DNA of 64,000 bases, from the NCBI GenBank assembly GCA_002104905.1, contig MCFE01000134.1:1-64000 (forward strand), written 5' to 3'. Below the pieces are notes generated by a model. The model was not told the origin of the DNA and did not search any database. It saw only the letters and a program-made list of their open reading frames with translations. Of the stretch, positions 20,954 through 32,082 are shown one piece after another. The stretch's first letter is position 1. The number at the start of each line of letters is the position of its first letter. This DNA comes from Basidiobolus meristosporus CBS 931.73. Lineage: Eukaryota; Basidiobolomycota; Basidiobolomycetes; Basidiobolales; Basidiobolaceae. The translations under genes and the position numbers were made by a program.

Positions 20954-22616
20954 TCAGTGGGCTCCTTAGACGAACCCCATGGTGTGGTCCACCTCTAGAG
21001 TTTCCCTTACATTGTACCTCGATCCTGCTGAATCCAGTCGCTAACCAACCCTTCCCCTTCCCCTTCCCCCTCCCCCTTTTCCTTCCTTTCCTACCCATAT
21101 CCCCCGCCTCCCTCATATGTGCGTAATCTACATATCTACTCAAACATCAGAAATCCCCCATCTTCCCCTTCCTTGGAGTATGCTCCTTGGTAGAGACGAA
21201 CCCCACTCGTTCTGCGGGGGGGGGAGAGCAATTCCATAAAGTGTCGTTGTCCATCCAAGCGCGTGAGTAACGTCATATCACTGGTCCGTTTGATAGCAGA
21301 CTAGCCAGGACCCCTGGTAGATATGGGATTAGGTGTCTGGGATTGGTCGGAGTGCATGGCCGGTCCCCGCCCCTGTCGATATTATGGGTTGCGTGCGTGG
21401 AAGCCGGTGGTAAGATATGTTCGCTGATGAGACGATTTCTAAGCAACCGCTAGGGCCGGTGCCGGTGCTTGGAGTGTATATGCTGCGGTGTGGTTGGCCA
21501 CCTAGACCTGGATGGTGAGCACCGTTGCGGGTACCCATGTGCAACCGGCGGACACGGAGTCGCGGGAAGTTGAGACTAGATTGAAAGCAGGAGTGGGTGG
21601 CCAAATGCGGGTGTACAAATATAGGAATCTGGGGGGGGGAGTGGCGGCAGCGGTGGGAGGATGTTCCGATTGGTGGGGTACAAGAGTCTGCCACTGCCTC
21701 CCTATGACATGATTTGATGACATCATCAGGCCAGTTAAATAGTTCCAGCATGGTCCATGGTTGAAAATCCGCAACAGCCGCAGAATCTCAGGGGGATTGG
21801 AAGCAATAGATCGATGACTTCGTGACAATTTCATCGGTTGTCTGCTAATTCCTGGAAACAGTCGGGCCGCAGAAAGTTGCCAAATCTCTGGTACCCCCCC
21901 GCAAGACCCTAAACGTCTCCAACCTACTTCATTCAATTGGGCGGCAATGTATCAATCCCCCTTCTAGACCCGCCAACTCGCTGCCAAGTTCTTCCGCCAC
22001 TTTCACCAGGTTATAGGGCCCCAGATATGTCCAAAGCTCTGCTTCCAGTCTCTTTTCAGTCTCTGAAATATATGGGGCAATCCTGTCAATGACCATTGCA
22101 CAATCTCAGGGTTGTGACTTGGTGGTGATGATGCCATGGGAATGCCATACAAATCCCAATTGAAAATCGTCCTGTGTACTATGACTCCAGCACACCATTT
22201 GACTATTGCCCATTTACCACACTGCTTGTTCATGGATGCCCATTGTGCCCTTACTCTTGCTGTACACTAGGTACACTGGTGGCATTCTCTACATTGGAAC
22301 ATCAGATAGAGTTAAGCATTTACTGTGTAGTGGGACATAAATGCTTCAGCCCTAAAATAAGACTGGTCCAAGCCTCACACTCTTTGACCAGCTCTGATGC
22401 AGCCTTATATTCAACATGGATAACAGCTTGATATGCCAACCCAACAATGCAGGAGGTGTTGTTACACATCTTTTGCCCTGGAGCACCATTTCACAGATAT
22501 CTTGGCAGTACTGAGCTTTATATCTGCTGTTACATCCAATGACACTATCCATACTCAAAAGTCTCATTCCAGGCATGACATCCAAGCACATGCACTATGT
22601 TTAGCAAGATCCTAAG
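20954..22616. other. Gene-poor transition into the transposon block
   Basis: No supported gene. Contains a CCTTCC/CCCCTCC tract (21,048-21,090) and two poly-G runs of about eight or nine (near 21,217 and 21,631). Base composition becomes AT-rich from about 22,100, where repeat-derived sequence probably starts. The piece 22,100-22,616 is unassigned. Confidence 0.5.
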
Positions 22617-23046
22617 ATCATGCGTGCAAAATTTGGGGCTGTTTGGACAACCTTGAGAAATTCCATGTTCTGTGTACCTGATGATTTGGGGAAAATTTTA
22701 AGTACATCCCACCAGGAACTTGGTCAGGACTCTCTAGGACTTGTAGATAATGTCCAAAGTGACTAAGCTTGGGAAAGCTTAGATGCAATTACAAGTCTCT
22801 ACAACAGTTCCAGCATGCAAACTTGGATTTCTACCTAGTTGTATTGGTACTTGATTGTCTTGAAATAATGTGGTAGGGGCTTGTTGAGATGTGCCAAAAT
22901 CTTTCCAAAGCTTTCTAAGCCACATTGCTTCTTTTGTAGTCTCACAGGCTGCCATATACTCTGCCACTGTGGTGGTGAGTGCTCCAACTGGTGCTTTCTT
23001 GAGTCCTATGAAATGGATCCTCTGCATCAAAGAAAATTTTGCAATA
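22617..23046 (-). mobile_element. Old Ty1/copia remnant: LTR fragment plus RNase H end
   Basis: Bases 22,617-22,804 are a diverged copy of the last two-thirds of the copia LTR found intact at 27,398-27,746 (shared GTGCAAA-TTTGGGGCTGTTTGGACAA core, ending TACAACA). Bases 22,805-23,046 follow in minus orientation and encode a broken copia RNase H end (AEYMAACETTKEAMWLRKL is readable). No matching second LTR was found, so this is a truncated, decayed copy. Confidence 0.65.
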
Positions 23047-23132
23047 TTCTGAGGAGTACTGGATGATGTGGAGAGCTAGAGAAGTCATATGTCATTCACT
23101 TGAAGATCTATTGATCAAAAGTATGTTAGCTA

Positions 23133-23479
23133 TGTTGTAAGAGTCTTGGAGTCATTGGAAGTGATTGGGAGGACAAGTAATTATGTGGTTTTCACTTCAT
23201 GATTTACTGAATGTAAAAGTAGTATTTATACTTTTACATGATCTTGGCATTACAAGCACGTAGAATAGGTTAAGAAAGGTCCCAACAGCATGTGTGTAAA
23301 GTTTGGGGCTGTTCAGACAACTTGAGAATTTTCATGTTCTGGGTACCTGGTATTTTGGTGAATACATTCTAAGTAAATGCTGACAAGGAATTTGGTCATT
23401 ATTCTCTAGGAATTGAAGGTAATGATCAAAGTGACTAAGTCAGGTGAATATTTAGGTGGAATTACAAATTTTTGCAACA
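23133..23479 (-). repeat. 3' LTR of outer copia
   Basis: 347 bp, TGTTGTAAG...TTGCAACA, preceded by AGCTA. Clearly diverged from its partner at 33,419-33,768, so older than the inner element's LTR pair. Confidence 0.85.
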
Positions 23480-25944
23480 CTCCCACTCAGCTAAATGCTC
23501 ATACTGACTAGTCCTAATTTTGACCTGCAATATTCAAACTTGTCTCCAGCTAATGGTTTGGTGAATATGTCTGCAATCATTTCATCTGAAAGACAGTAAA
23601 CTAAGCCCACCAAGTTATTCTCTACAGCTTCATGTATGAAATGATGTCTAATATCCAAGTGCTTAGTTCTAGCATGAAAAGTTGGATTTTACCTAATTGT
23701 ATACATCCCTGAATATCTTGAAATAAAGCAATAGGCGCGTTTTGACATAGGCCTAAATCTGTAAAAAGCCTTATTAGCCACATTGCTTTGTTTGTAGCTT
23801 CACAGGCTGCCATATACTCTGCCTGTGTGGTAGAAAGTGCTACTGTTGGTTGCTTTCTTGAATTCCATGAAATTGCTCCTTCACAGTAAAGAAAGGTGTA
23901 TCCTGTGGTGGATCATCTGTTTTCCAAATTCTGTCCCCAATCAGCATCAGAGTATCCCACAAGATTCTGTTCTGAATCCTTATGATTGTATCATAGGCAG
24001 ATATCAGCAGTTACTTTTAGATATCTAAGAATCCGCTTAACTGCTAAAATATGATAAGATCCATAGTTCTGATTATGCTGGCTGACAACTCCTACTGAGT
24101 ATGGACATCTGGACATGTTCCAAGGATGATATACATCAGACTGCCAACCATTGACTGATAAGGAAAGTCAGGGCTCTTGGATGGCACCAAGCTCTCTTGA
24201 TTTAGTTGAGTTTTGACCAAGCTAAGGTTTGTCTCCATTGGGGTAGCTGCTGGCTTACATTCTTCCATTTGGTACCTCTTTAGTATATCTTGAATATACT
24301 TGGATTGGCTTAGGGTAGTAGTCTGGGTACTTCTGTCTATGGAGCGCTTGATCCCTAAGTAGTAACTGAGCTTGCCTAGATTGGACATCTTGAACTCCTT
24401 AGATAGGCTGGATTTAGTCTCTTCCAATGTTTCTAGGTTATTAGCAGCTATAATAAGATCATCCACATATAGAGCTAATAAAATTGGACTTGCTCTATCT
24501 GGCTTATAGTGTATACTATAGTCAGCATTACTCCTGTTGAAACTCAAAGATTCCAAAAAAGAATCTATCTTGCAATTCCAGGCTCTTGGTGACTGTTTAA
24601 GACCATAAAGAGACTTTTTAAGCTTGCAGACAAAATGGGGGTTATCTTGTTCAACAAACCCATCAGGCTGGTCCATATACACGTCCTCATCAAGTTCTCC
24701 ATTTAAAAATGCAGCCTTTATATCTATTTGATGAATAAAAAACTTATGTTTGGCTGCAATAGCTAATATCAATCTGATGGAATTAAACTTGGCTACCGGT
24801 GCAAAGGTCTCAGTATAGTCAAGTCCTTTTGTTTGAGAGTATCCTTTGGTCACAAGTCTTATTTTGTATCTTTTAATTGTACCATCAGCCATGTATTTTG
24901 CCTTGAAGACCCATCTACATCCAATCGATTTTTGGTGGATTGGTAATTTGACTAAGTCCCAAGTTTGCTTTTCCATCCGGGCATGATATTCCTCAGTCAT
25001 TGCAGATCTCCAAAACTTTGTCTGAGGGCTATTTAGGGCCTCTTTTACAGTCTGGGGCTCATTAATATGGACAGAATAGGCATAGGCTAAGTTTGTAACT
25101 TCATTGATATAGTAATATGGGCTATTTCATGGCTGGTTGGATATCCTGGCATTTGATAGAGGAATGGTTACTTCTGGGATATTCCTGGGAGCTGATTCTG
25201 GCTGAACCATGGTTGTAGAGTCATCTGGAGTGAAAAAGTTCTCATTGTTTTGCTCTGATTCAATCCTGACTATTGGCAGACTTGAGATCAAATTTTAGTC
25301 ATCATCTGATGAAAATTTCTGTGCAAGTTTTAAATTTTCATCAAACAATACATCCCTGGACTTGATCAGCTTCTTTGCTTTGGTATTGTAGAGTCTGTAT
25401 GTCTTACTCTTATTGCAGTAGCCCAAAAATATGCATTTTACACTTTTTGGCTCATATTTTGACTGATTTCTGGGCAGTTTCTTGGCATATGCTGTACACT
25501 CAAATATTCTTAGATGTTCTGCACATAGTGTGTATCCATACCATGCTTCAAATGGAGTAGAATCACAAAGTACTCTGTTATAGCTCCTATTTTTAGGTAT
25601 ACAGCTGTGGCAACTGATTCCACCAATAATCATAGGATAATTTTTGATCACAAAACATTGATCTTGCCATATTAATTATTGATCTGTTTGCATGTTCTGC
25701 TACTTTGTTTTGCTATGGGGAGTATGATACAGTAGTTGCTTGCTTCATCTCATGAATCTTGCAGAAGTGGATGAAAAGTTCTGAGGTATATTCTCCACCA
25801 TTATCAGAGTATATTTTCTAGATTTTTTCACCAGTTTCTCTCTCCACCATGGCCTTGAGCTCCCTGAACCTAGACAGAGCTTCTTTCTTTCTCTCCATGA
25901 AGTAGACCCATGAGTATCTCATATAATCATAAATAAAAGTGATT

Positions 25945-26678
25945 AGACTTGTTCTGTCAGTTAGTGCCACATTGAGCCATGAGTGCCAAATGATGCCATA
26001 GTATGCAAGGGAGGCCAAGTGAGCCTATACTTGGCTACAGAGTGTGAAACATAGCTCTGCATCTTCATGCAAAGCATCCCCTGTGTTCCACCCATTGTGT
26101 TGGAGAAAATCCATTATTTGATGTTTTTTTGTGGATCAAAGTTGTGCAGGATGTGTAAGAGCAAAAAAGGACTTAAGATATGCATCTGGTACTCAATACC
26201 CATGGCACTCTGAATCTAGCTCCTGTGGCTTGTAACATGTCACAAAAATGTATGGCACTGTCTTGGTCCACTGGTACTATCTGGCACTATATTTAATTAT
26301 TAGCCCTAAAGTAAGATCTATACAAAGCACTTATAGTGGCAGATAGTACCAGTGGACCAAGATAGTGCCATGCATTTTTGTGACATGTTACAAGCCACAG
26401 GAGCTAGATTCAGAGTGCCATGGGTATTGAGTACCAGATGAATGTTGTCAATTCTTCTGTGCTCTTACACATCCTGCACAACTTTGATCCACAAAAAAAC
26501 ATCAAATAATGGATTTTCTCCTGCATCATAGGTGAAACACAGGGGCTGCTTTGCATGAAGATGCAGAGCTATGTTTCACACTCTGTGGCCAAGTATAGGT
26601 TCACTTGGCCTCTCTGGCACACTATGGCATCATTTGGCACTCATGGCTCAATGTGGCACTATCCAACAGTACAAGTCT
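25945..26678. mobile_element. Foldback (long-inverted-repeat) element, copy 1
   Basis: 734 bp bounded by AGACTTGTTC and its reverse complement at the right end (GTACAAGTCT, one mismatch), flanked by ATT on both sides (25,942-25,944 and 26,679-26,681). The two arms, about 345 bp each, are near-perfect reverse complements around a loop at about 26,290-26,330. The same site in the inner copia (about 30,205-30,225) reads AGTGATTAAATAC without the element, proving a 3-bp target duplication. No coding capacity. Confidence 0.93.
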
Positions 26679-26722
26679 ATTAAATACTTCATCTCACCTA
26701 AGGATAAATTTTGCATAGGTCC

Positions 26723-27249
26723 TGCTATAAATAGACACAAGGCAGGAGAGTAGAGCTAGGCAAGGCAGGATCAGGAAAGGACTTAGGTGTGGATCAACAA
26801 GGCAAGGCAGATTTCCAAGGCAAGGATGTTTATTCAAGACCTGTCTTATCAGTCTGAGGAGTACATAAGGGAGGACAGGCCTATATATACTTTTTGGCAA
26901 TATGGATGCCAAGAGATATTGGCTAATACTGATGGGATTCTGGGGTGAGGCACAGTAAGTGTGCCAAGATAGAATATTCTAATGAACAGACTGGAATATC
27001 ACATGAAGATATGTCAGGGGTCTGCTGATCATGTGGCTAGGTCATGTGACATGTAGTTACCATGTATGGCATGGGACTACATAAATTCTAATGGGAAGCT
27101 TCCATAGAACGTTCCATTGTGCAACATTGACTTGGAGCTTTTAAGATGTTGCTAGAATGTGGTAGAACTTTCTAGAAGGAACTGGGATTTCTTCACTGAC
27201 TTGATTTGGCTAGATAGTTGAAGACCAGGGATGTCATGTGATCACAACA
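26723..27249. mobile_element. Solo LTR inserted in the outer copia
   Basis: 527 bp beginning TGCTATAAATAG and ending ATCACAACA, flanked by GGTCC and GATCC (5-bp duplication with one change). The inner copia has the uninterrupted ATAGGTCCACACAG at the same place. A truncated relative lies at about 43,177-43,455. No internal region is present, as expected after LTR-LTR recombination. Its parent family is not otherwise in the window. Confidence 0.8.
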
Positions 27250-27397
27250 GATCCACACAGATCTGATTGAATTAGATCTAATTTTTCTTAATTTTGATTA
27301 AACCAGAGCTCTTGAACAGTTGTCTGGCTTATTTCCCATATTTGCAGGCTTCACAGTGCTCAAAATTAGCTGGGGGATCAATTTTTACTCCAGAAAT

Positions 27398-27746
27398 TGT
27401 TGTAAGAGTCTTGGAGATATTGGAAGTGATTGGGAGAACAAGTAGATTATGTGGTTTTCACTTAATGATGTATTGAATGTAAAAGTAGTATTGATACTTT
27501 TACCTGGTCTTGGCATTACAAACACGTAGAATAGGTTAAGGAAGGTCCCAAGAACATGTGTGCAAAGTTTGGGGCTGTTTGGACAACTTTGAGAATTTTC
27601 ATGTTCTGGGTACCTGGTATTTTGGTGAAAATATTCTAAGTAAATCCCGACAAGGAATTTGGTCAGTATTTTCTAGGATTTGAAGGTAATGATCTAAGTG
27701 ACTAAGTTAGGTGAATATTTAGGTGGAAATACGAATTTTTACAACA
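27398..27746 (-). repeat. 3' LTR of inner copia
   Basis: 349 bp. Preceded in element orientation by a purine tract GAGTGGGAG, the likely polypurine tract, at 27,747-27,755. Confidence 0.9.
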
Positions 27747-27757
27747 CTCCCACTCAG

Positions 27758-30700
27758 CTAAATGTTCATACTGACTAGTCCTAATTTTGACCTAAGATAT
27801 TTAAACTTGTCTCTAGCTAATGGTTTGGTAAATATGTCTGCAATCATTTCATCTGTAGGACAGTAAACTAAGCTAACTAAGTTACTCTCTATAGCTTCAC
27901 ATATGAAATGATTTCTAATATCTATGTGCTTGGTTCTAGCATGAAAAGTTGGATTTCTACCTAATTGTATACATCCTTGATTATCTTGAAATAAAGTAGT
28001 AGGCGTTTTTTGACATAGGCCTAAATCTGTAAAGAGCTTTCTTAACCACATTGCTTCTTTTGTAGCTTCACAGGCTGCCATATACTCTGCCTCTATAGTA
28101 GAAAGTGCTACAGTTGGTTGCTTTCTTGAATTCCATGAAATTGCTCCTTTACAGTAAAGAAAGGTGTATCCTGTGGTGGATCTTCTGTCTTCTAAATTTC
28201 GTCCCCAATCAGCATCAGATTATCCCACAAGATCCTGTTCTGAATCCTTATAAGTGTATCTTAAGCAGATATCAGCAGTTCCTTTTAGGTATCTAAAAAT
28301 CCGCTTAACTGCTGCAATATGATCAGATCCATAATTCTGATTATGTTGGCTGACAACTCCCTCTGAATATGAGATATCTGGACATGTTCCAAGCATGATA
28401 TACATCAGACTGCCGACCATAGATTGATAAGGAAAGTCAGGGCTTTCAGATGGCACCAAGCTCTCTTGATTTGGTTGAGTTTTGACCAAGTTAAGGTTTG
28501 TCTCCATTGGGGTAGCTGCCGGTTTACAGTCTTCCATTTTGTACTTCTTTAGTATATCTTGAATATACTTGGATTGCCTTAGGGTAATAGTCTGGGTACT
28601 TCTGTCTATGGAGAACTTAATCCATAAGTAGTAACTGAGTTCTCCTAGATCGGACATCTTGAACTCCTTAGATAGGCTGGATTTAGTCTCTTCCAATGTT
28701 TCTAGGTTATTGGTGGCTATAATAAGATCATCCACATATAGAGCTAATAGAACTGGATTTGCTCTATCTGGCTTATAGTATATACTATAGTCAGCATTAC
28801 TCCTTTTGAAACTCAAAGATTCCAAATAAGAATTTATCTTGCAATTCCAGGCTTGCGGTGATTGTTTGAGACCATATAGTGACTTTTTAAGCTTGCAGAC
28901 CAAATGTGGGTTATCTTGGTCAACAAACCCATCAGGCTGGTCCATATACACGTCCTCATCAAGTTCTCCATTCAAAAATGCAGTTTTTACATCCATTTGA
29001 TGAATAAAAAACTTATATTTGGCTGCAATAGCCAATATTAATCTGATGGAATTAAACTTGGCTACCGGTGCAAAGGTCTCAGTATAGTCAAGTCCTTTTG
29101 TTTGAGAGTATCCTTTGGCTACAAGTCTTGCTTTGTATCTTTCAGTTGTACCATCAGCCTTGTACTTTGTCTTGAAGACCCATCTGCATCCAATTGATTT
29201 TTGATTGATTGGTAATTTGACTAAGTCCCAAGTTTGATTTTCCATCAGGGCCTGATATTCCTCAGTCATTGCAGATCTCCAAAACTCTGTCTGAGGGCTA
29301 TTTAGGGCCTCTTTTACAGTCTGGGGTTCATCAATATGGACTGAATAGGCATAGGCTAAGTTTGTACCCTCATTGATATAGTAATTTGGGCTATTTCTTG
29401 TCCGATTGGATCTCCGGGCATTTGATACTGGAATGATCACTTCTGGGATATTCCTGGGCACTGATTCTGGCTGAACCACGGTTGTAGAGTCCTCTGGAGT
29501 GAAAAAATTTTCATTGTTTTGCTCTGATTTAATCCTGACAATTGGTGGACTTGAGATCAAATTTTTGTCATCATCTGATGTCATTTTTTGTGAAAATTTT
29601 GAATTTTCATCAAACAACACATCCCTGGACTTGATCAGCTTCTTTGCTTTGGTATTGTAGAGTCTGTATGCCTTACTCTCATTGCAGTAGCCCAAAAATA
29701 TGCATTTTACACTTTTTGGCTCAAATTTTGACTGATTTCCGGCCAGTTTTTTGGCATATGCTGTACACCCAAATATTCTTAGATGTTCTGCACTTGGTCT
29801 GTATCCATACCATGCTTCAAGTGGAGTAGAATCACGAAGTATTCTGTTATAACTCCTATTTTTAAGATATACAGCAGTGGCAAATGATTCCGCCCAAAAA
29901 TCATAGGATAATTTTTGATCATGGATCATAGATCTTGCCATATCAATTATTGATCTGTTAGCTTGTTCTGCTACTTCATTTTGCTGTGGGGAGTATGGTA
30001 CAGTAGTCTCTTGCTTTATCCCATGAATTTTGCAGAAGTGGATGAAGAGTTTTGAGGTATACTCTCCACCATTGTCAGAGCGTATTTTCTTGATTTTTTC
30101 ACCAGTTTCTCTCTCCACCATGGCTTTAAACTCCCTGAACTTAGACAGAGCTTCTTCCTTTCTCTCCATGAAGTAGACCCATGTGTATCTTGTATAATCA
30201 TCAATAAAAGTGATTAAATACTTCATCCCACCTAAGGATAAATTTTGCATAGGTCCACACAGATCTGAGTGAATTAGATCTAATTTTTTCTTAGTTTTGA
30301 TTAACCCAGAGCTCTTGAACGGTTGTCTGGCTTGTTTCCCATATATGCAGGCTTCACAGTGCTCCAAATTAGCTGGGGGATCAATTTTCACTCCAGAAAT
30401 TAGCTGATCTTTGATCATTTTACGCAAATAATCAAAATTGATGTGTCCAAATCTCCTGTGCCAAAGCATTGGTGTTTCTTCATTTAAGTTACTTATATTG
30501 GCTTCCAGATATGATGGAATATAAGTCAACTTGTATAGATTCTGATCTCTGATGCCCAAAGCAATATGAGCACCATTTTGATCAGTGATCCTGCATCCAG
30601 AATTGTCAAAACTGAAACGGAGTCCTTCTGCTGTGGCCTTGCTTACAGAGAGTAGGTTCTTGGCTATTTCTGGTACATAGAGTACTTCTTTAAAGGTCAG

Positions 30701-31729
30701 TGTATGGCTTCCTTCACTGCTTCTTAGGTTTACTTGGACAGTTCCTTCTCCCACTGCATCAAGTGTTCTATTGTCACCCATGAAAACCTTCTTAATTGGA
30801 ATTTCTTGATATTGGGTAAAAAGTTCCTTTTGGTGTGTAAAGTGCTGAGAAGCTCCAGAGTCAATATACCACATCTGAGAATCCTTGTTTGTGGTCATAT
30901 TTAGTGCAGATATGAATAGTCTATTGTCAGTTGTTGCAGCATTTCCATATTCAGGCTTCTTTTGCTGATAATCTCTCTTTTTGAAACACTGGTCTGATGT
31001 GTGTCCTTTCCTTTTGCAGTAGTTGCAAAATAGGTTGCTGTTGCCTTTGTAGGGTCTTGGGTACCTCCTTTGTTGGTTATCATTGCTTATTAAAGCATTT
31101 TCTTCTTCCTTCTGATTGGCGCTTGATTTTCTTAATTCTTCATCCAGGAGCCTTCCATATACGTAATTTAAGGTCAAATCTTCAGTTCTGGACTCTAGGG
31201 CTGATACAAGGCCCTGAAACTTGTCTGTTGGGCTATTCAGGATGGTAACTATCACATCCTCATCAGTAGTTGGTACGCCCAGAGATTCCATCTCATCTAC
31301 CAGCAGGGTAATTCTGTTAATTAGACTTTTCATTTCTTCTCCTGGCAGCATCTTTGTAGTAAAGAATTTTCTTCTCAGATACATTTTCTTGGCAGCTGAA
31401 CATGACTGGTAGGTGTCTTCTAATGCTTTCCAGGCATTCTTTGCCGTTTTTGCTCTTGAGCATTGAATTAGCAATTTGTCCTTGACATCAAGGCAAATGC
31501 AGTTAAAGGCACTTTGTTCTTTCTTCTTGTACTTTAAGGCTTCCTCTCCCACATTTTTAGGAGGGCATTCTTCTCCCATGACAATATCCCAAAGGCCTCT
31601 TTCTTGCAGCAGCATCTTCATCTTCACCTTCCACACTTGGTAGTTAGATCCATCCAACTTTTCAGCAGAGGGAAAAATTCCAGTAATAGCAGTAGTAGAC
31701 ATTGCAGAGAGTGACAGCTCGGGGCTCAT
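27758..31729 (-). pseudogene. Copia gag-pol polyprotein with a single premature stop
   Basis: One frame of 1,324 codons on the minus strand. The start chosen is the ATG at 31,729, next to the 5' LTR, because earlier in-frame Mets lie inside the LTR. Domains in order: gag (KLDGSNYQVWKVKMKML); CCHC knuckle CNYCKRKGHTSDQC; aspartic protease WYIDSGASQHF; gag-pre-integrase LWHRRFGHINF with HCEACIYGKQ; integrase core D-D-E (HSDLCG, RSDNGGEYT, QNEVAEQANR); reverse transcriptase with LYVDDLIIA; RNase H with AEYMAACEATKEAMWL and KHIDIRNHF. A TAA at 28,220-28,222 replaces the expected Tyr in the RNase H motif SDADW, and the frame then resumes. Everything up to the stop (1,169 aa) is intact. The element is therefore nearly but not fully autonomous, unless the stop is an assembly error or is read through. 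Confidence 0.92.
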
Positions 31730-31733
31730 AACC
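31721..31733 (-). promoter_or_regulatory. Primer-binding site of inner copia (initiator tRNA-Met anticodon-arm type)
   Basis: Immediately after the 5' LTR the minus strand reads GGTTATGAGCCCC. Its complement, GGGGCTCATAACC, resembles the anticodon stem-loop of eukaryotic initiator tRNA-Met (CTCATAA loop) rather than a tRNA 3' end. Drosophila copia is primed in this half-tRNA way. The gag ATG lies inside the site. Confidence 0.65.
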
Positions 31734-32082
31734 TGTTGTAAGAGTCTTGGAGATATTGGAAGTGATTGGGAGAACAAGTAGATTATGTGGTTTTCACTTA
31801 ATGATTTATTGAATGTAAAAGTAGTATTTATACTTTTACCTGGTCTTGGCATTACAAATACGTAGAATAGGTTAAGGAAGGTCCCAAGAACATGTGTGCA
31901 AAGTTTGGGGCTGTTTGGACAACTTTGAGAATTTTCATGTTCTGGGTACCTGGTATTTTGGTGAAAATATTCTAAGTAAATCCCAACAAGGAATTTGGTC
32001 AGTATTTTCTAAGATTTGAAGGTAATGATCTAAGTGACTAAGTTAGGTGAATATTTAGGTGGAAATACGAATTTTTACAACA
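31734..32082 (-). repeat. 5' LTR of inner copia
   Basis: 349 bp. The palindromic AAAGTAGTATTTATACTTTT inside it includes a TATA-like core in the expected U3 region. Confidence 0.9.

Larger units (their letters stand above)
23480..27397 (-). pseudogene. Outer copia pol, 3' part (RNase H, RT, integrase), decayed
   Basis: Minus-strand pieces read integrase (25,818-26,018, DRTSLITFIYDYMRYSWVYF), the post-integrase region (25,295-25,651, HLRIFECTAYAKKLPRNQSK) and reverse transcriptase (24,092-25,000, with YVDDLIIAANNLE and QIDIKAAFLNGELDEDVYM). RNase H lies at 23,622-23,813. Frames are separated by stops and small indels, and by the foldback and solo-LTR insertions. The RT block of about 300 aa is the best-preserved piece. 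Confidence 0.85.
27398..32082 (-). mobile_element. Inner Ty1/copia element, complete, 5-bp target duplication
   Basis: 4,685 bp with two 349-bp LTRs (27,398-27,746 and 31,734-32,082), both TGTTGTAA...TTACAACA. I count about five LTR differences. It is flanked on both sides by GAAAT and lies inside the gag-pre-integrase region of the outer copia. The polyprotein frame is open apart from one stop. The youngest copia in the nest. Confidence 0.95.
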
